NCBI GenBank assembly: GCA_016220165.1
Contig: JACRIE010000024.1
Span: forward strand, 1 to 35,626
Source of the DNA: Candidatus Peregrinibacteria bacterium
GTDB taxonomy: Bacteria; Patescibacteriota; Gracilibacteria; UM-FILTER-43-11; JACRIE01
DNA length: 35,626 bases
Direction: 5' to 3'
The notes beneath the pieces are model-generated. The model did no database searches and was not told the DNA's origin. It saw nothing but the letters and a program-made list of their open reading frames with translations. Made by a program: the position numbers and the translations under genes. Below are positions 17,465 through 26,228 of the stretch, one piece after another (the stretch's first letter is position 1; each line of letters opens with the position of its first letter).

Positions 17465-18277
17465 ATGAAACAATATCTGGAACTCGTGCGAGAGGTACTC
17501 GAAAATGGCATCCAAAAGGGCGACCGGACCGGCACAGGAACACTGTCTCTTTTCGGCGCTCAAAAAAAATATGATCTGCGCGAGGGATTCCCTTTGGTTA
17601 CCACTAAAAAAGTGAGTATCGGGAACATTCTGCGCGAGTTATTATGGTTCTTGAAAGGCGCGACCAATATCAACGACGGGTTACTCCCCCACACCCATAT
17701 CTGGGATGATTGGGCGGATGAAAAGGGCGAACTGGGGCCGATTTATGGCTATCAATGGATCCTCTGGGAAGCCTTTCGCGATGATGGCAAAGGAGGATAT
17801 AAAAAAAATCATATCAATCAGGTTCAGCAAGCCATTGATCTGATTAAAAAAGACCCTAATTCGCGCCGTATCCTTGTGACCGCGTGGAATCCGGCGGATC
17901 TTCCGCGCATGGCTTTAGCGCCGTGTCACGCCTTTTTTCAGCTCTATGCGGTCGATGGCCGCTTAGACCTTCAACTCTATCAACGAAGCGCTGATATCGC
18001 TTTGGGGGTTCCCTATAATATCGCCAGCTACAGCGCGCTTCTCATGATGTTCGCGCAGGAATGCGGCCTCTTGCCCGGAATCTTCACACACACGCTGGGG
18101 GACGCCCATATTTACCTTAACCATGTTGATGGACTCAAAGAGCAGCTGAAACGAACGCCTCATCCCATGCCCCGAGTCACGCTTAATAAAAAATCTTTTT
18201 GGGACATCGCCCTTGAAGATTTTAAACTCATGAATTATACCCATGATGCTCCTATCCGTTTTCCCATTGCCGTATGA
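17465..18277 (+). CDS. thyA: Thymidylate synthase
   Basis: Makes dTMP from dUMP using methylene-tetrahydrofolate, producing dihydrofolate. 270 residues, normal for ThyA. Seen are [39 protein letters not shown], catalytic Cys154 in [12 protein letters not shown], the [17 protein letters not shown] block and the C-terminal PIRFPIAV. The stop overlaps the folA start by 4 bases (ATGA), so the dihydrofolate made here is recycled by the translationally coupled next gene. Confidence 0.97.
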   Translation: MKQYLELVREVLENGIQKGDRTGTGTLSLFGAQKKYDLREGFPLVTTKKVSIGNILRELLWFLKGATNINDGLLPHTHIWDDWADEKGELGPIYGYQWILWEAFRDDGKGGYKKNHINQVQQAIDLIKKDPNSRRILVTAWNPADLPRMALAPCHAFFQLYAVDGRLDLQLYQRSADIALGVPYNIASYSALLMMFAQECGLLPGIFTHTLGDAHIYLNHVDGLKEQLKRTPHPMPRVTLNKKSFWDIALEDFKLMNYTHDAPIRFPIAV

Positions 18278-18792
18278 ACCATCCTCTTTATCTTATCGCA
18301 GCCGCTGATTCCAGGAATGGAATCGGCATTCATGGCAGACTCCCATGGAGCCTGAAAGGCGACCTTCAATTTTTTCAGGAAATAACGGAGCGAACCGAAG
18401 ACCTCATGCGAAAAAATATGATCATAATGGGATGGGTCACCTGGGAATCGCTGCCTGCGGGCAAGCGCCCGCTTCCGGGCCGCCATAATGTCGTGCTCAA
18501 TTTGGACAGTCGCTATACAGCGCCTGGAGCCACTGTTTTCACTTCTCTGGAGACGGCGCTACAATCTGCCGATAAAACCATTGAAAAAATTTTTGTGATC
18601 GGAGGCGGAAGGACTTACAGGGAAGCGATCCTTCATCCTGATGTCACCGGAGTCTATCTGACCCGTGTCCAGGGCGATTTTAACTGCGATACCTTTTTTC
18701 CTCCCATTCCTAAACGTTTTAACCATATACAGCGCCTCGGCGCTAAACATGAAAAAAATATCGCTTATGAATTTCTGCTCTATACCGCGTAG
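18274..18792 (+). CDS. folA: Dihydrofolate reductase
   Basis: NADPH-dependent reduction of dihydrofolate to tetrahydrofolate. 172 residues. The start [19 protein letters not shown] is the DHFR signature, the acidic catalytic residue is in LKGDLQFF, and the NADPH-binding parts are [10 protein letters not shown] and FVIGGGRTY. Translationally coupled to thyA by the ATGA overlap. The pair is a classic unit for dTMP synthesis. Confidence 0.96.
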   Translation: MNHPLYLIAAADSRNGIGIHGRLPWSLKGDLQFFQEITERTEDLMRKNMIIMGWVTWESLPAGKRPLPGRHNVVLNLDSRYTAPGATVFTSLETALQSADKTIEKIFVIGGGRTYREAILHPDVTGVYLTRVQGDFNCDTFFPPIPKRFNHIQRLGAKHEKNIAYEFLLYTA

Positions 18793-18801
18793 AAACGCCT
18801 G

Positions 18802-18810
18802 TGGTAAAAT
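18802..18810 (+). promoter_or_regulatory. Extended -10 promoter of efp
   Basis: TGG followed by TAAAAT (18805-18810), 34 bases before the efp ATG; an obvious -35 is missing. Confidence 0.35.
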
Positions 18811-18844
18811 GCCTCTGCTTTAATCCTTAAATTCACTTCATCGT

Positions 18845-19402
18845 ATGTCTTCCCTTACCGAAATCAGAACCGGTTCGATCGTTAAAATCAATAATGCTCC
18901 GTATCTCGTGGTATGGCAGGAGTTTTCCCGCAAACAGCAACGCAAACCGGTCGTGCGGTCCAAGCTCAAAAATATCATCAATGGCAACGTCATGGATAAG
19001 ACGTTCCTTTCCGGCGAAGCCGTTGAATTCGCGGACGTGACCAACCGGAAGTGTCAATATATGTACAAAGATCATCAAAGCGCCTTTTTTATGGATAGCG
19101 AGACCTTTGAGCAATTTGAAATTCCTTTGGACACGCTCGAGCGCGAACTCAACTATCTGATCGATGGAATGGATGTTTATATTGTGTTTTACGAAGGACG
19201 CCCCATCACGGTTGATTTGCCTCCCAAAATGGTTCTTAAAGTGATCGAGACAACGCCTGGCGTGAAGGGTGATACGGCTACGGGCGGTACCAAACCTGCC
19301 ACCCTGGAAACAAAACTCGTCGTCAATGTCCCTCTCTTTATCAAAGAGGGCGATAGCGTCAAGGTGAACACCGAAAATGGCGAATATGATAGCCGAGCCT
19401 AA
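18845..19402 (+). CDS. efp: Elongation factor P with atypical tip loop
   Basis: Relieves ribosome stalling at polyproline stretches. 185 residues with the three EF-P domains: KOW-like N-domain, OB-like middle (YMYKDHQSAFFMDSETFEQF matches the EF-P signature) and C-terminal OB domain (TKLVVNVPLFIKEGDSVKV). The tip loop is odd: EFSRKQQRKPVVRSKLKN replaces the usual EF-KPGKGxAF-R-KLRN. In gapless alignment the modified Lys/Arg position (E. coli Lys34) is Gln32, next to Arg33-Lys34, and the GKG motif is lost. The factor may therefore work unmodified or carry another modification; no epmA, epmB, earP or ymfI-like gene is seen in the window. The SLH gene follows after 8 bases. Confidence 0.93.
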   Translation: MSSLTEIRTGSIVKINNAPYLVVWQEFSRKQQRKPVVRSKLKNIINGNVMDKTFLSGEAVEFADVTNRKCQYMYKDHQSAFFMDSETFEQFEIPLDTLERELNYLIDGMDVYIVFYEGRPITVDLPPKMVLKVIETTPGVKGDTATGGTKPATLETKLVVNVPLFIKEGDSVKVNTENGEYDSRA

Positions 19403-19410
19403 TCAACTCT

Positions 19411-21426
19411 ATGACCAAAAATATTTTCAAGGGAGTTTTTTTATTTTTCCTTGTGTTTGTTTCCTTCTCTACGGCTTTCGCCTACTGCGGCGATAGCGTT
19501 TTGAAGCCGCCCCAGGAGCAATGCGATGACGGAAATTTTGTGAACCGCGATGGGTGTGACAGCTACTGCAAGATCGAAGACATGACTCCGCCAACGCTCT
19601 CTTCATCCTCTCCTGTCAATGGAACCACGGGAATCCCCACGGATATCCACTCTATCTCTTTACTATTTTCCGAAGCGCTGGATCCGAAAACCGTCAATAC
19701 CAATACGATCCAATTAAAATATGGAGGGGAAGCTCTCTCCATCGCTGTTTCCCTGAAAGAAGACGGAAAAACGGTTTTGATTTCCCCCAGGCAATCCCTT
19801 TTTTCCGAAAAAAAGCATTCACTTTATACCCAAGGCGTAGCGGATGCCTCCGGGAATCAGCAAACCATCCCGATCATCATTCTTTTTACCACGGCTAAAG
19901 CCGTTGATCGAGAGCCCCCCCCGGTTGTTTTAGATCCACCTCCCGGGAAATACAACGTCGGCCAAGTGATCACGATGACTGCCTATCTCGACAAACGCGT
20001 TTTTATTAATAATATCGATCCTACCGCTAAAATTTATTACACGCTTAATGGCTTAGCTCCAACCAAAGAAAGTCCGATCTATAAAAAACCATTCACGCTC
20101 CGATCCAATACGACGGTTAAATATTTTTCAGAGGACTCTGCTGGGAATACGACCGCCGCTTCGATTGTCCGATATACGTTTGGCTGTCCGGATCTTGCGA
20201 ACGCTAAAACTATCTCTTCGTATCCCTCCTGTAAAATCAAAGAATGTATTTTCGGATTTTCTCTTTTTTCGAATACTTGCATCGCGCAACTGGATGCCAA
20301 AAGTATGAGCGCTGATCCTTTTGCCAGCGCTGTTACCGCTCCCCTCTTACCGTCCTCAACTCCTCTTTTTATAAACTCTAAACCTGCTATTCGTTTTACG
20401 GATCAGCACCAGGGAACCTTGACGCGCCCCATTATCTTTCAGGATGTTGTTCGCGGGACAACGGTTAACTTTGTAAGCGGCACCAAGATCGCGACCGCTG
20501 ACCATAAACCTTTTGTCGGCTATGTTACTCCGCCGGAGAATCTCTATTCAAAAGATTTTCCTATCCATTTCGGATATACGTTTAAATCTATTTTTTCCTT
20601 CTTCGCTCCTGATAAAACGGTTCTTTTCTTTGATCCTTTCTATCAAATAACGCTTCCGATTACCGATATTTTTGAAGACCAAGCTCCTATTACTGTTTTT
20701 TCCTACAATCCTTCTCTTGAAAAATACACGCCTTTCCCTGATGATCGAGTCGCGATTGATTGGGATAAACGAACTATTCGAATCTCTTCTGACCATTCGG
20801 ATTACTTCTTTGTAGCACAGCCCGGCGCGGGCTTTAATCAAGTCTATTTTCAAGATACGATTGGGCACTGGGCCCAAAATTATGCCGAACTCCTCTATCG
20901 AAAAGGTATTGTTAAGGGAAAGGCCAAAGGTATTTTTTCTCCCGAGGACAAATTAACACGAGCGGAATTTGTCAAAATCGTCCTCGCGGCTCTCGGAGCC
21001 ACTATTCCAAGAGAAGATGAAGTCCAGGAGTCTCTCTTCGCGGATGTGCCTCTGGACGCCTGGTACGCTCCTTATATCCAAAAAGCGGCCAGCTTAAAGC
21101 TGATACAGGGCTATTCCAATAGGACTTTCAAGCCAGATGCCCCGATCAATCGAGCCGAAGCGATTAAAATGGCTGTAACGGCTTTCGGCTTTAAGATCGA
21201 CGCGCTTTCCGAACTTCCGGTTTCCAGGCCTTTCCCTGATATCGAATCCAATGCCTGGTACACGCCTTCGGTTCTTTTTGTTATAAAAAATGATCTTCTG
21301 GCTGCACCTCGCGATCGTCGAACGGGTATTCCCGGAAAAATTTTCAGTCCCGGCCGCCCGATCACGCGCGCTGAAATGGCTGAATTGACGATCAAGGCTC
21401 TCGGATTCAAAGCAAGCTTAGAATAA
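19411..21426 (+). CDS. Secreted surface protein with DUF4215-, Big5-, chitobiase-C- and SLH-type domains
   Basis: A 671-residue exported protein. Signal peptide ends at AFA (about residue 24). Residues ~25-56 form a Cys-rich DUF4215-like repeat (CGD...EQCDDGN...DGCDSYCK). Residues ~57-165 are a Big_5/SbsA-like Ig domain (PPTLSSSSPVNGTTGI; FSEALDPKTV). Residues ~175-260 resemble the chitobiase/beta-hexosaminidase C-terminal domain (IYYTLNGLAPTKESPIYKKP). After a beta-rich middle, three SLH domains lie at ~480-530, ~543-596 and ~608-668. It likely attaches to cell-wall polymer like the other SLH protein at 7,153, with a different adhesive head. No Shine-Dalgarno site. Confidence 0.87.
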   Translation: MTKNIFKGVFLFFLVFVSFSTAFAYCGDSVLKPPQEQCDDGNFVNRDGCDSYCKIEDMTPPTLSSSSPVNGTTGIPTDIHSISLLFSEALDPKTVNTNTIQLKYGGEALSIAVSLKEDGKTVLISPRQSLFSEKKHSLYTQGVADASGNQQTIPIIILFTTAKAVDREPPPVVLDPPPGKYNVGQVITMTAYLDKRVFINNIDPTAKIYYTLNGLAPTKESPIYKKPFTLRSNTTVKYFSEDSAGNTTAASIVRYTFGCPDLANAKTISSYPSCKIKECIFGFSLFSNTCIAQLDAKSMSADPFASAVTAPLLPSSTPLFINSKPAIRFTDQHQGTLTRPIIFQDVVRGTTVNFVSGTKIATADHKPFVGYVTPPENLYSKDFPIHFGYTFKSIFSFFAPDKTVLFFDPFYQITLPITDIFEDQAPITVFSYNPSLEKYTPFPDDRVAIDWDKRTIRISSDHSDYFFVAQPGAGFNQVYFQDTIGHWAQNYAELLYRKGIVKGKAKGIFSPEDKLTRAEFVKIVLAALGATIPREDEVQESLFADVPLDAWYAPYIQKAASLKLIQGYSNRTFKPDAPINRAEAIKMAVTAFGFKIDALSELPVSRPFPDIESNAWYTPSVLFVIKNDLLAAPRDRRTGIPGKIFSPGRPITRAEMAELTIKALGFKASLE

Positions 21427-21447
21427 AGGATCCGCCTCCTCTTTTCG

Positions 21448-21480
21448 CCAGTAAAAGACTGGATTTAAAAGGTTTTTTTT
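21448..21480 (+). terminator. Weak hairpin-plus-T-run downstream of the second SLH gene
   Basis: CCAGT-AAAAG-ACTGG (21448-21462), then an eight-T run at 21473-21480. The stem is only 5 bp and the T-run is 10 bases away, so this is a tentative call. Confidence 0.3.
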
Positions 21481-21488
21481 GGTATAAT
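21480..21488 (+). promoter_or_regulatory. Extended -10 promoter of the PrgI-type gene
   Basis: A perfect extended -10 (TGG-TATAAT, TATAAT at 21483-21488). Transcription from it would include the inverted repeat at 21506-21583 as a 5' UTR hairpin before the ATG at 21590. Confidence 0.55.
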
Positions 21489-21505
21489 GATTGGATACTC
21501 TAAGA

Positions 21506-21583
21506 ACACATGACAACTAACATCTGACACCTGACGTTATAATGCATTTTCCGGTCATTTGTCAGAGGTCATGTGTCAGGTGT
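21506..21583. repeat. TGACACCTGAC word-repeat hairpin in the prgI-type leader
   Basis: The 30-nt arm at 21506-21535 is complementary to 21554-21583 with about eight mismatches; both are built from words such as CTGACACCTGAC and GTCATGTGTCAG. It ends 6 bases before the ATG and contains AGGTG, the only Shine-Dalgarno-like sequence among the Patescibacteria-type genes. Confidence 0.75.
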
Positions 21584-21589
21584 AAAAAG

Positions 21590-22531
21590 ATGCTTCAATA
21601 CAAAGTCCCTCAAAACGTCGGCATCGAGGATCGAATCGTTGGCCCTCTTACTCTGAGGCAGCTGATTATTCTCGCGGCAGGAGGCGGGGCGAGTTATTTG
21701 CTCTTCGCGATCGCTTCTAAGCTTTATACTCTCAATATCTTTGAATACGCGGTGATCGCTCTGCCGGCGCTCGTTAGCATCTTAGCGGCGCTGGTTAAAA
21801 TTAATGACATTACTTTCACTAAATTCGTCTTTTTATTTTTAGAATTTAATATCAAGCCCCGAAAACGCTTTTGGGATCATCGGGCGACTGCCTTTCTCGC
21901 TGAACCTGACTTGACTGAATCCAAAATAGCCCCTTCCCAATTAAATACCAAAAAACAAGACCAACCCTCTGTGGATTTAGAGACATTGAGTCGTGTACTT
22001 GATTCAAGAGGCTTCCAGACTACCGAATCGGCTAATCATAAGGATATTGATGAGGTTCAGGATAAATATCTTCTCGCGCAGGCTTTCTTTGGAACAAAAA
22101 AAGATACAGCTACTGACAATATGTACTGGCGTTGCAAGGGAACTCATGAAGCTCGCCTAGTCGCTCTCGCGAAACAGCCCCCGCTTAGAGACACTCAAAA
22201 AAAGGAGGAGACGCCTTTGCCGCCAAAACAAGCCGTTACACCTTCAACGCAATCCCAGGCAATTGCCGCTCCTGAAAAAAAAGAAAAAAAGGCTTTTAAA
22301 GGGCCTGTGCCTATTCGTAAAAACAATCAAATCAATACACTGCATAAGAATAAGCCTCTCAAATACACGCCTCCAGCCGTTGCCCAGGCATCTGTTGCCG
22401 CAACTGCAACCGGAACTGCGCCAGCCCCCCAGGAACCTCCTTCCCCGCCTGAGGCGAGATCCTCTTCCTCCCTAGGCGAAATCAGCTTCGAAGAACTTAA
22501 AAAGGGTGAAATAGAAATTAATCTTGATTAA
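21590..22531 (+). CDS. PrgI-family membrane protein
   Basis: About 313 residues from ATG 21590; the earlier in-frame ATG at 21542 lies in the leader repeat and is rejected. Residues 1-110 match the PrgI family pattern of type-IV-secretion-like clusters: QYKVPQNVGIEDRIVGPLTL, two transmembrane helices (LIILAAGGGASYLLFAI; YAVIALPALVSILAALV) and the conserved KPRKRFW. The C-terminal half is a long Pro/Lys/Ala-rich disordered tail. In Patescibacteria, PrgI genes commonly precede TraC-like and VirB4 ATPase genes (known). Here the TraC-like gene follows after 3 bases, but no VirB4 follows. Likely an inner-membrane component of a DNA-uptake or secretion machine (inference). Confidence 0.75.
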   Translation: MLQYKVPQNVGIEDRIVGPLTLRQLIILAAGGGASYLLFAIASKLYTLNIFEYAVIALPALVSILAALVKINDITFTKFVFLFLEFNIKPRKRFWDHRATAFLAEPDLTESKIAPSQLNTKKQDQPSVDLETLSRVLDSRGFQTTESANHKDIDEVQDKYLLAQAFFGTKKDTATDNMYWRCKGTHEARLVALAKQPPLRDTQKKEETPLPPKQAVTPSTQSQAIAAPEKKEKKAFKGPVPIRKNNQINTLHKNKPLKYTPPAVAQASVAATATGTAPAPQEPPSPPEARSSSSLGEISFEELKKGEIEINLD

Positions 22532-22534
22532 ATT

Positions 22535-23245
22535 ATGGCTTTTCCTGTACAAAACAACGATCAAACGGTTCATCAAAGAAAGGGTTCTGCCGCGGCCAGC
22601 ACCCAACTCTATCTTCCTGTCGCGGAAATCAAAGATGATGTGGTCGTTTTAAAAAATGGGGGTCTCCGAGCCATTCTTAAGACCTCCAGCATTAATTTCA
22701 ATTTAAAATCGGAAGAGGAACAAAACGCCATTATCTATGCCTATCAAGGATTCCTTAACTCCCTGGAATATCCCATTCAGATCATAGTTCGATCCCGTAA
22801 GCTTGATATTGATAAATATATCGATGGCGTAAGACAGCTAGGTGAAAAAAATGTGAATGAACTGATGCGACAACAAACTCTGGAATATTGCGAGTATGTC
22901 CAAAAGCTCGTTGAATACGCGGATATTATGGAGAAAACTTTCTATGTGATCGTCCCTTATGACCCATTTCGCGCTCAAAATCTAAATATTTTTCAAAAAT
23001 TTTTCCAGCGTCTTCAGCCCCAAGACAGCATTGATTCTATTAAAAGGCGCCACCATGAATTTAACGAGCTGCATCAGCGTTTAATGGAACGTGTCAGTCG
23101 TGTGCGCACTGGCCTGGAAGGATGCAATTTGCGGGTAGCCCAACTGAATACTCAACAACTCATTGAGCTTCTTTATCAGCTCTATAATCCGTTGACATCC
23201 TATAACGAAAAATTGGCAGGACTGAATCAAATGGATCTCAAGTGA
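22535..23245 (+). CDS. TraC-like / VirB4 N-domain-like protein
   Basis: 236 residues with the TraC-like domain seen near VirB4 in Patescibacteria: LYLPVAEIKDDVVVLKNGGL, FNLKSEEEQNAIIYAYQGFL and IQIIVRSRKLDIDKYI match the part of conjugation ATPases preceding the P-loop domain. No Walker A is present, so it cannot be the ATPase itself. It follows the PrgI gene with a 3-base gap and is probably co-translated. The usual partner VirB4 is absent; a repeat element with the convergent next gene follows instead. The stop codon lies within the start of the repeat. Function by family association only. Confidence 0.7.
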   Translation: MAFPVQNNDQTVHQRKGSAAASTQLYLPVAEIKDDVVVLKNGGLRAILKTSSINFNLKSEEEQNAIIYAYQGFLNSLEYPIQIIVRSRKLDIDKYIDGVRQLGEKNVNELMRQQTLEYCEYVQKLVEYADIMEKTFYVIVPYDPFRAQNLNIFQKFFQRLQPQDSIDSIKRRHHEFNELHQRLMERVSRVRTGLEGCNLRVAQLNTQQLIELLYQLYNPLTSYNEKLAGLNQMDLK

Positions 23246-23345
23246 GTGACGAGAGACGAGAAAATAGTGACGAGCGACCTCTCGACTAAGCTCGGGGCAG
23301 GCGAGAGACGAGAAAGATTAGCTCGTTACTGGTCACTCATCGCTT
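23240..23345. repeat. GACGAGAG word-repeat inverted element overlapping two convergent stop codons
   Basis: TGAGTGACGAGAGACGAG near the left end is approximately complementary to the right end near 23322-23343 (about 5 mismatches over 23), with CTCTCG/CGAGAG inside. The left arm provides the stop of the TraC-like gene (TGA 23243-23245), and the right arm encodes the last residues (MSDQ) and stop of the minus-strand gene. The element therefore probably defines both 3' ends. Confidence 0.65.
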
Positions 23346-25032
23346 TTATAGTGATGTTTTCCAAAAGGGGCGGCATTTTATCGAGCCAGAATGGCCATGT
23401 TTTGATTTCGACTCGCTCCACTTCCGGCATGTTGCCAATCAAATTTTTGGCCTCAGCGGTTGGCAAGCCCGCTACCTGCTCTTTCACCCGCTGACTGAAT
23501 TGCGAAGGGGATCCGTTATCCTCCGATTCTATGGAGAACTCTTCTATTCCTTTTACTGTAGCGGTTATTTTAATTTGACCCGCTTCGACGCTATAATCGG
23601 TCACTCCGTACACCACTGATTTTGGATCCAGCGAATTAAGCCTAACCCTTCTTCCGGGACGCGCACGATTTTTTACCTCATGCACTAGCATAGTAAAAAG
23701 CTGATCGAAATCGAAAGCAAAGCCCTGAACGCTCATTTCGGCATATACTTCAAATTTATCACGAGAGCTGCCCAAAAGATCGTCGGACATTTTTAAGTCT
23801 ACTAAATTAATCTTGAGATATTGAGGATCATCTAACAGCACTAAATTGGTTTGATCTATTTTATTTATTTCGGTAAGACGAGTTTTGAGATCCTCTTCGG
23901 CCATATCGATCATGTTGCTCTTCATTTGATTTTTAGCCGCATCTACATCTTCTTGCTTGACCAATCTGCTATATTTCGTTACGCCCCCTTTTAAGGGGGC
24001 GTCGCTTACGGCCCAAATAATTTTCTGATCCGCTTTTGAAAGTCCCGGTAAAAAAAATGTGGTTGGGTCGATATTCCCCCGATCACCAATAATGTTGTTA
24101 TATATATCCACATCATCCGCGACTATGGGCACTATCACCTCTCCATTCTTTTTCGCGGGTGTCGTTAATTCCCGAATCGCCGGAGGAATCATTACCGCTG
24201 TTTTTGTTTTAAAAATGAGACCATCACTTGTTTCCAATCGTGTCCCCTTTTTCAAATTCCATTTTTCTTCGCTGACATTGATGAATCTGGCCATTCCTTC
24301 CGATCGGATTCCCTGGAACTCCTTACTTATCGTATTGAAAACTTTGGTTTGTCTGACTACGGTATTCACCGCTTCGCTGGGGATAACATTTTTATTATAT
24401 TCACGAAGTAATTTTTGATTTTTCCGTTTATCCGCCAAAATAACATTCGCGGCGTATTCAATATATTCTGATTTCGGCTGAATATAGATCGTTGCCCCTG
24501 CAAGCGCCAAATAGCTTATAAGTCCAAAAAGCCCCACGCTTAACGCGATAATCATAATCAGGAATTTTCGGCTTGAACGTAAAAAAGAAACGACAGGAAG
24601 TATTTCTCCTTCTTTCTTATTCGCGCCGCTATTGCGCAATTCATGAATCAGCTCCTTCAAAGTAATTTTCTTTTCGGTAAATCGCTTGGGGGTGTCTTTA
24701 CTTAATTCATTCCGTCGCGCCTGGATTGGCTGATTCTTGGTTTGCGGATTGGGTTCTTCTTTTGGCGCGCTTTTTTTTACTTCGATTTGTTCATAAGTCT
24801 CTATGCCTATTCGCCGTGCCAAATATTGACCGGTCGTATCCGTTGTAACAATAACGAGTTTCTTTTTAAACTCTTCTAACCTGCTTTTTAAAATACTTAA
24901 ATTCACAATGCTCTGAAAAAGCGCGGCCTTTTTAGGGACAATAAGATAGATATAGCTAGCCTTTAAATAACGAATGCGATCGAAAATAGCCGTAATCTCC
25001 TCATTGATTTCGACGTATAAAATTTTCTTCAT
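23326..25032 (-). CDS. Membrane-anchored protein with baseplate-J-like region
   Basis: About 568 residues from ATG 25032; an in-frame ATG at 25083 would overlap pgk and is not needed. Residues ~1-90 (KKILYVEINEEITAIFDRIR; LVIVTTDTTGQYLARRIG) form an alpha/beta domain of unknown type. Residues ~155-178 are a single transmembrane helix (FLIMIIALSVGLFGLISYLA). Beyond it, the region with GTRLETSDGLIFKTKTAVMIP, APLKGGVTK and VKQEDVDAAK fits phage baseplate-J-like proteins found on Patescibacteria membranes (inference from pattern). It lies 7 bases after the pgk stop and looks co-transcribed. It may be part of a cell-surface or contact apparatus; role unknown. Contains the palindrome at 23981-24002. 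Confidence 0.6.
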   Translation of the reverse strand: MKKILYVEINEEITAIFDRIRYLKASYIYLIVPKKAALFQSIVNLSILKSRLEEFKKKLVIVTTDTTGQYLARRIGIETYEQIEVKKSAPKEEPNPQTKNQPIQARRNELSKDTPKRFTEKKITLKELIHELRNSGANKKEGEILPVVSFLRSSRKFLIMIIALSVGLFGLISYLALAGATIYIQPKSEYIEYAANVILADKRKNQKLLREYNKNVIPSEAVNTVVRQTKVFNTISKEFQGIRSEGMARFINVSEEKWNLKKGTRLETSDGLIFKTKTAVMIPPAIRELTTPAKKNGEVIVPIVADDVDIYNNIIGDRGNIDPTTFFLPGLSKADQKIIWAVSDAPLKGGVTKYSRLVKQEDVDAAKNQMKSNMIDMAEEDLKTRLTEINKIDQTNLVLLDDPQYLKINLVDLKMSDDLLGSSRDKFEVYAEMSVQGFAFDFDQLFTMLVHEVKNRARPGRRVRLNSLDPKSVVYGVTDYSVEAGQIKITATVKGIEEFSIESEDNGSPSQFSQRVKEQVAGLPTAEAKNLIGNMPEVERVEIKTWPFWLDKMPPLLENITIKAMSDQ

Positions 25033-25039
25033 AATTTTT

Positions 25040-26203
25040 TTAGGCGCTAAGCGCCTTAAGGCCTGGCATTGCGGCCCCTTCAATCATTTTTAGTGAAGCG
25101 CCACCCCCGGTCGAGACCAGTGTCATTTTTTCGCCATAGCCCATGGACTCGACTGCGGAAGCGCTGTCTCCCCCTCCCACAATCGTAAGGGCATGACTCT
25201 CCGTCATAGCTTTGCCGATGGCTTTCGTGCCTTGTGAGAATGGCTCCATTTCAAAAACGCCAATCGGTCCGAACCAAATGATGGTTTTTGCCCGGGTTAA
25301 AAAATTGACATAATTTTGGATTGTTTTTGGCCCTATATCAAGCGCCATCCAGCCTTCTTTTACCTGATCGATACTGACTGTTTCTGTTTTCGCGTCTTCC
25401 GCGAACCGATCCGCGATCACCGTATCCACGGGAAGATGGATCCTGGGGTTCTTTTGAATTTTTTTTACCAATTCCCCCATCTCTTCCATTCCTTCATCAT
25501 CGACCTTGGATGCTCCCATAGAATACCCTTCTATTTTGAGGAGGCTAAAAGCCAGCGCGCCGCCGATAAGAATATGATCCGCTTTTTCTAAAAGGAAACT
25601 GATGGCCGCCAGCTTGTCCGCCTTCAGCCCGCCCATCACTGCCACAAAGGGATGTTCAGGGCGTTCGAGAACTTTTTGGATGTTACTGACCTCCTTTTCA
25701 ACCGTAAGTCCGGCATAGCCCGGCAAAAACTTTGGCACGCTGGTCATGGAGGCATGGTCTCGATGAAGGTTGGAAAACGCGTCATCGACATACAGATCGG
25801 CGAGGCTCGCGAGCTGTTTCCCGAAGGCGTCCCGTTCGACAGGATCCTTACTTTTTTCTCCGGGGTGGAAGCGAAGGTTTTCCAAAAGAATAATCGTTTC
25901 TTCCGGAAGTCCGCGCTCTCCCCAGTCGTCTGTTTTGCCGACTGGACGCCGCAGGAGATCGCTGAGTCTTCGCGCGATTTTGTCTGTTTTTAAAAGCGGA
26001 TCCGGCCCTTTGGGGCGTCCCACGTGCGTCATCAGAATCAAACGACCCACCCCTTGATCCAACAAATATTGAATGGTGGGCAGGGCGATACGAATGCGCT
26101 TGTCATTTTTAACCTCACCCGACTCGTTGAGAGGCACGTTAAAATCGACCCGAACGAGGACTCGTTTTCCTTTAATGACGGGGATATCATTGAGTGCTTT
26201 CAT
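25040..26203 (-). CDS. pgk: Phosphoglycerate kinase
   Basis: 1,3-bisphosphoglycerate + ADP to 3-phosphoglycerate + ATP. 387 residues, normal for bacterial PGK. The N-terminal RVLVRVDFNVPL, substrate-binding LILMTHVGRPKG, VDDAFSNLHRDHAS, and the nucleotide side with VAVMGGLKADKLAAI, WFGPIGVFEM and VGGGDSASAV are all present. Most PGKs have GGAKVSDK at the middle motif; GGLKADK is a small deviation. Followed after 7 bases by the baseplate-J-like gene. No Shine-Dalgarno site; the short upstream sequence contains an A/T inverted word repeat (26203-26230). Confidence 0.97.
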   Translation of the reverse strand: MKALNDIPVIKGKRVLVRVDFNVPLNESGEVKNDKRIRIALPTIQYLLDQGVGRLILMTHVGRPKGPDPLLKTDKIARRLSDLLRRPVGKTDDWGERGLPEETIILLENLRFHPGEKSKDPVERDAFGKQLASLADLYVDDAFSNLHRDHASMTSVPKFLPGYAGLTVEKEVSNIQKVLERPEHPFVAVMGGLKADKLAAISFLLEKADHILIGGALAFSLLKIEGYSMGASKVDDEGMEEMGELVKKIQKNPRIHLPVDTVIADRFAEDAKTETVSIDQVKEGWMALDIGPKTIQNYVNFLTRAKTIIWFGPIGVFEMEPFSQGTKAIGKAMTESHALTIVGGGDSASAVESMGYGEKMTLVSTGGGASLKMIEGAAMPGLKALSA

Positions 26204-26228
26204 AAATTTAAAATTAAAAACTTAAAAT

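Noticed and set aside
21542-21589. Upstream start for the PrgI-type gene
   Set aside because: It lies inside the leader repeat and would add Cys-rich sequence foreign to the family; ATG 21590 starts the PrgI pattern.
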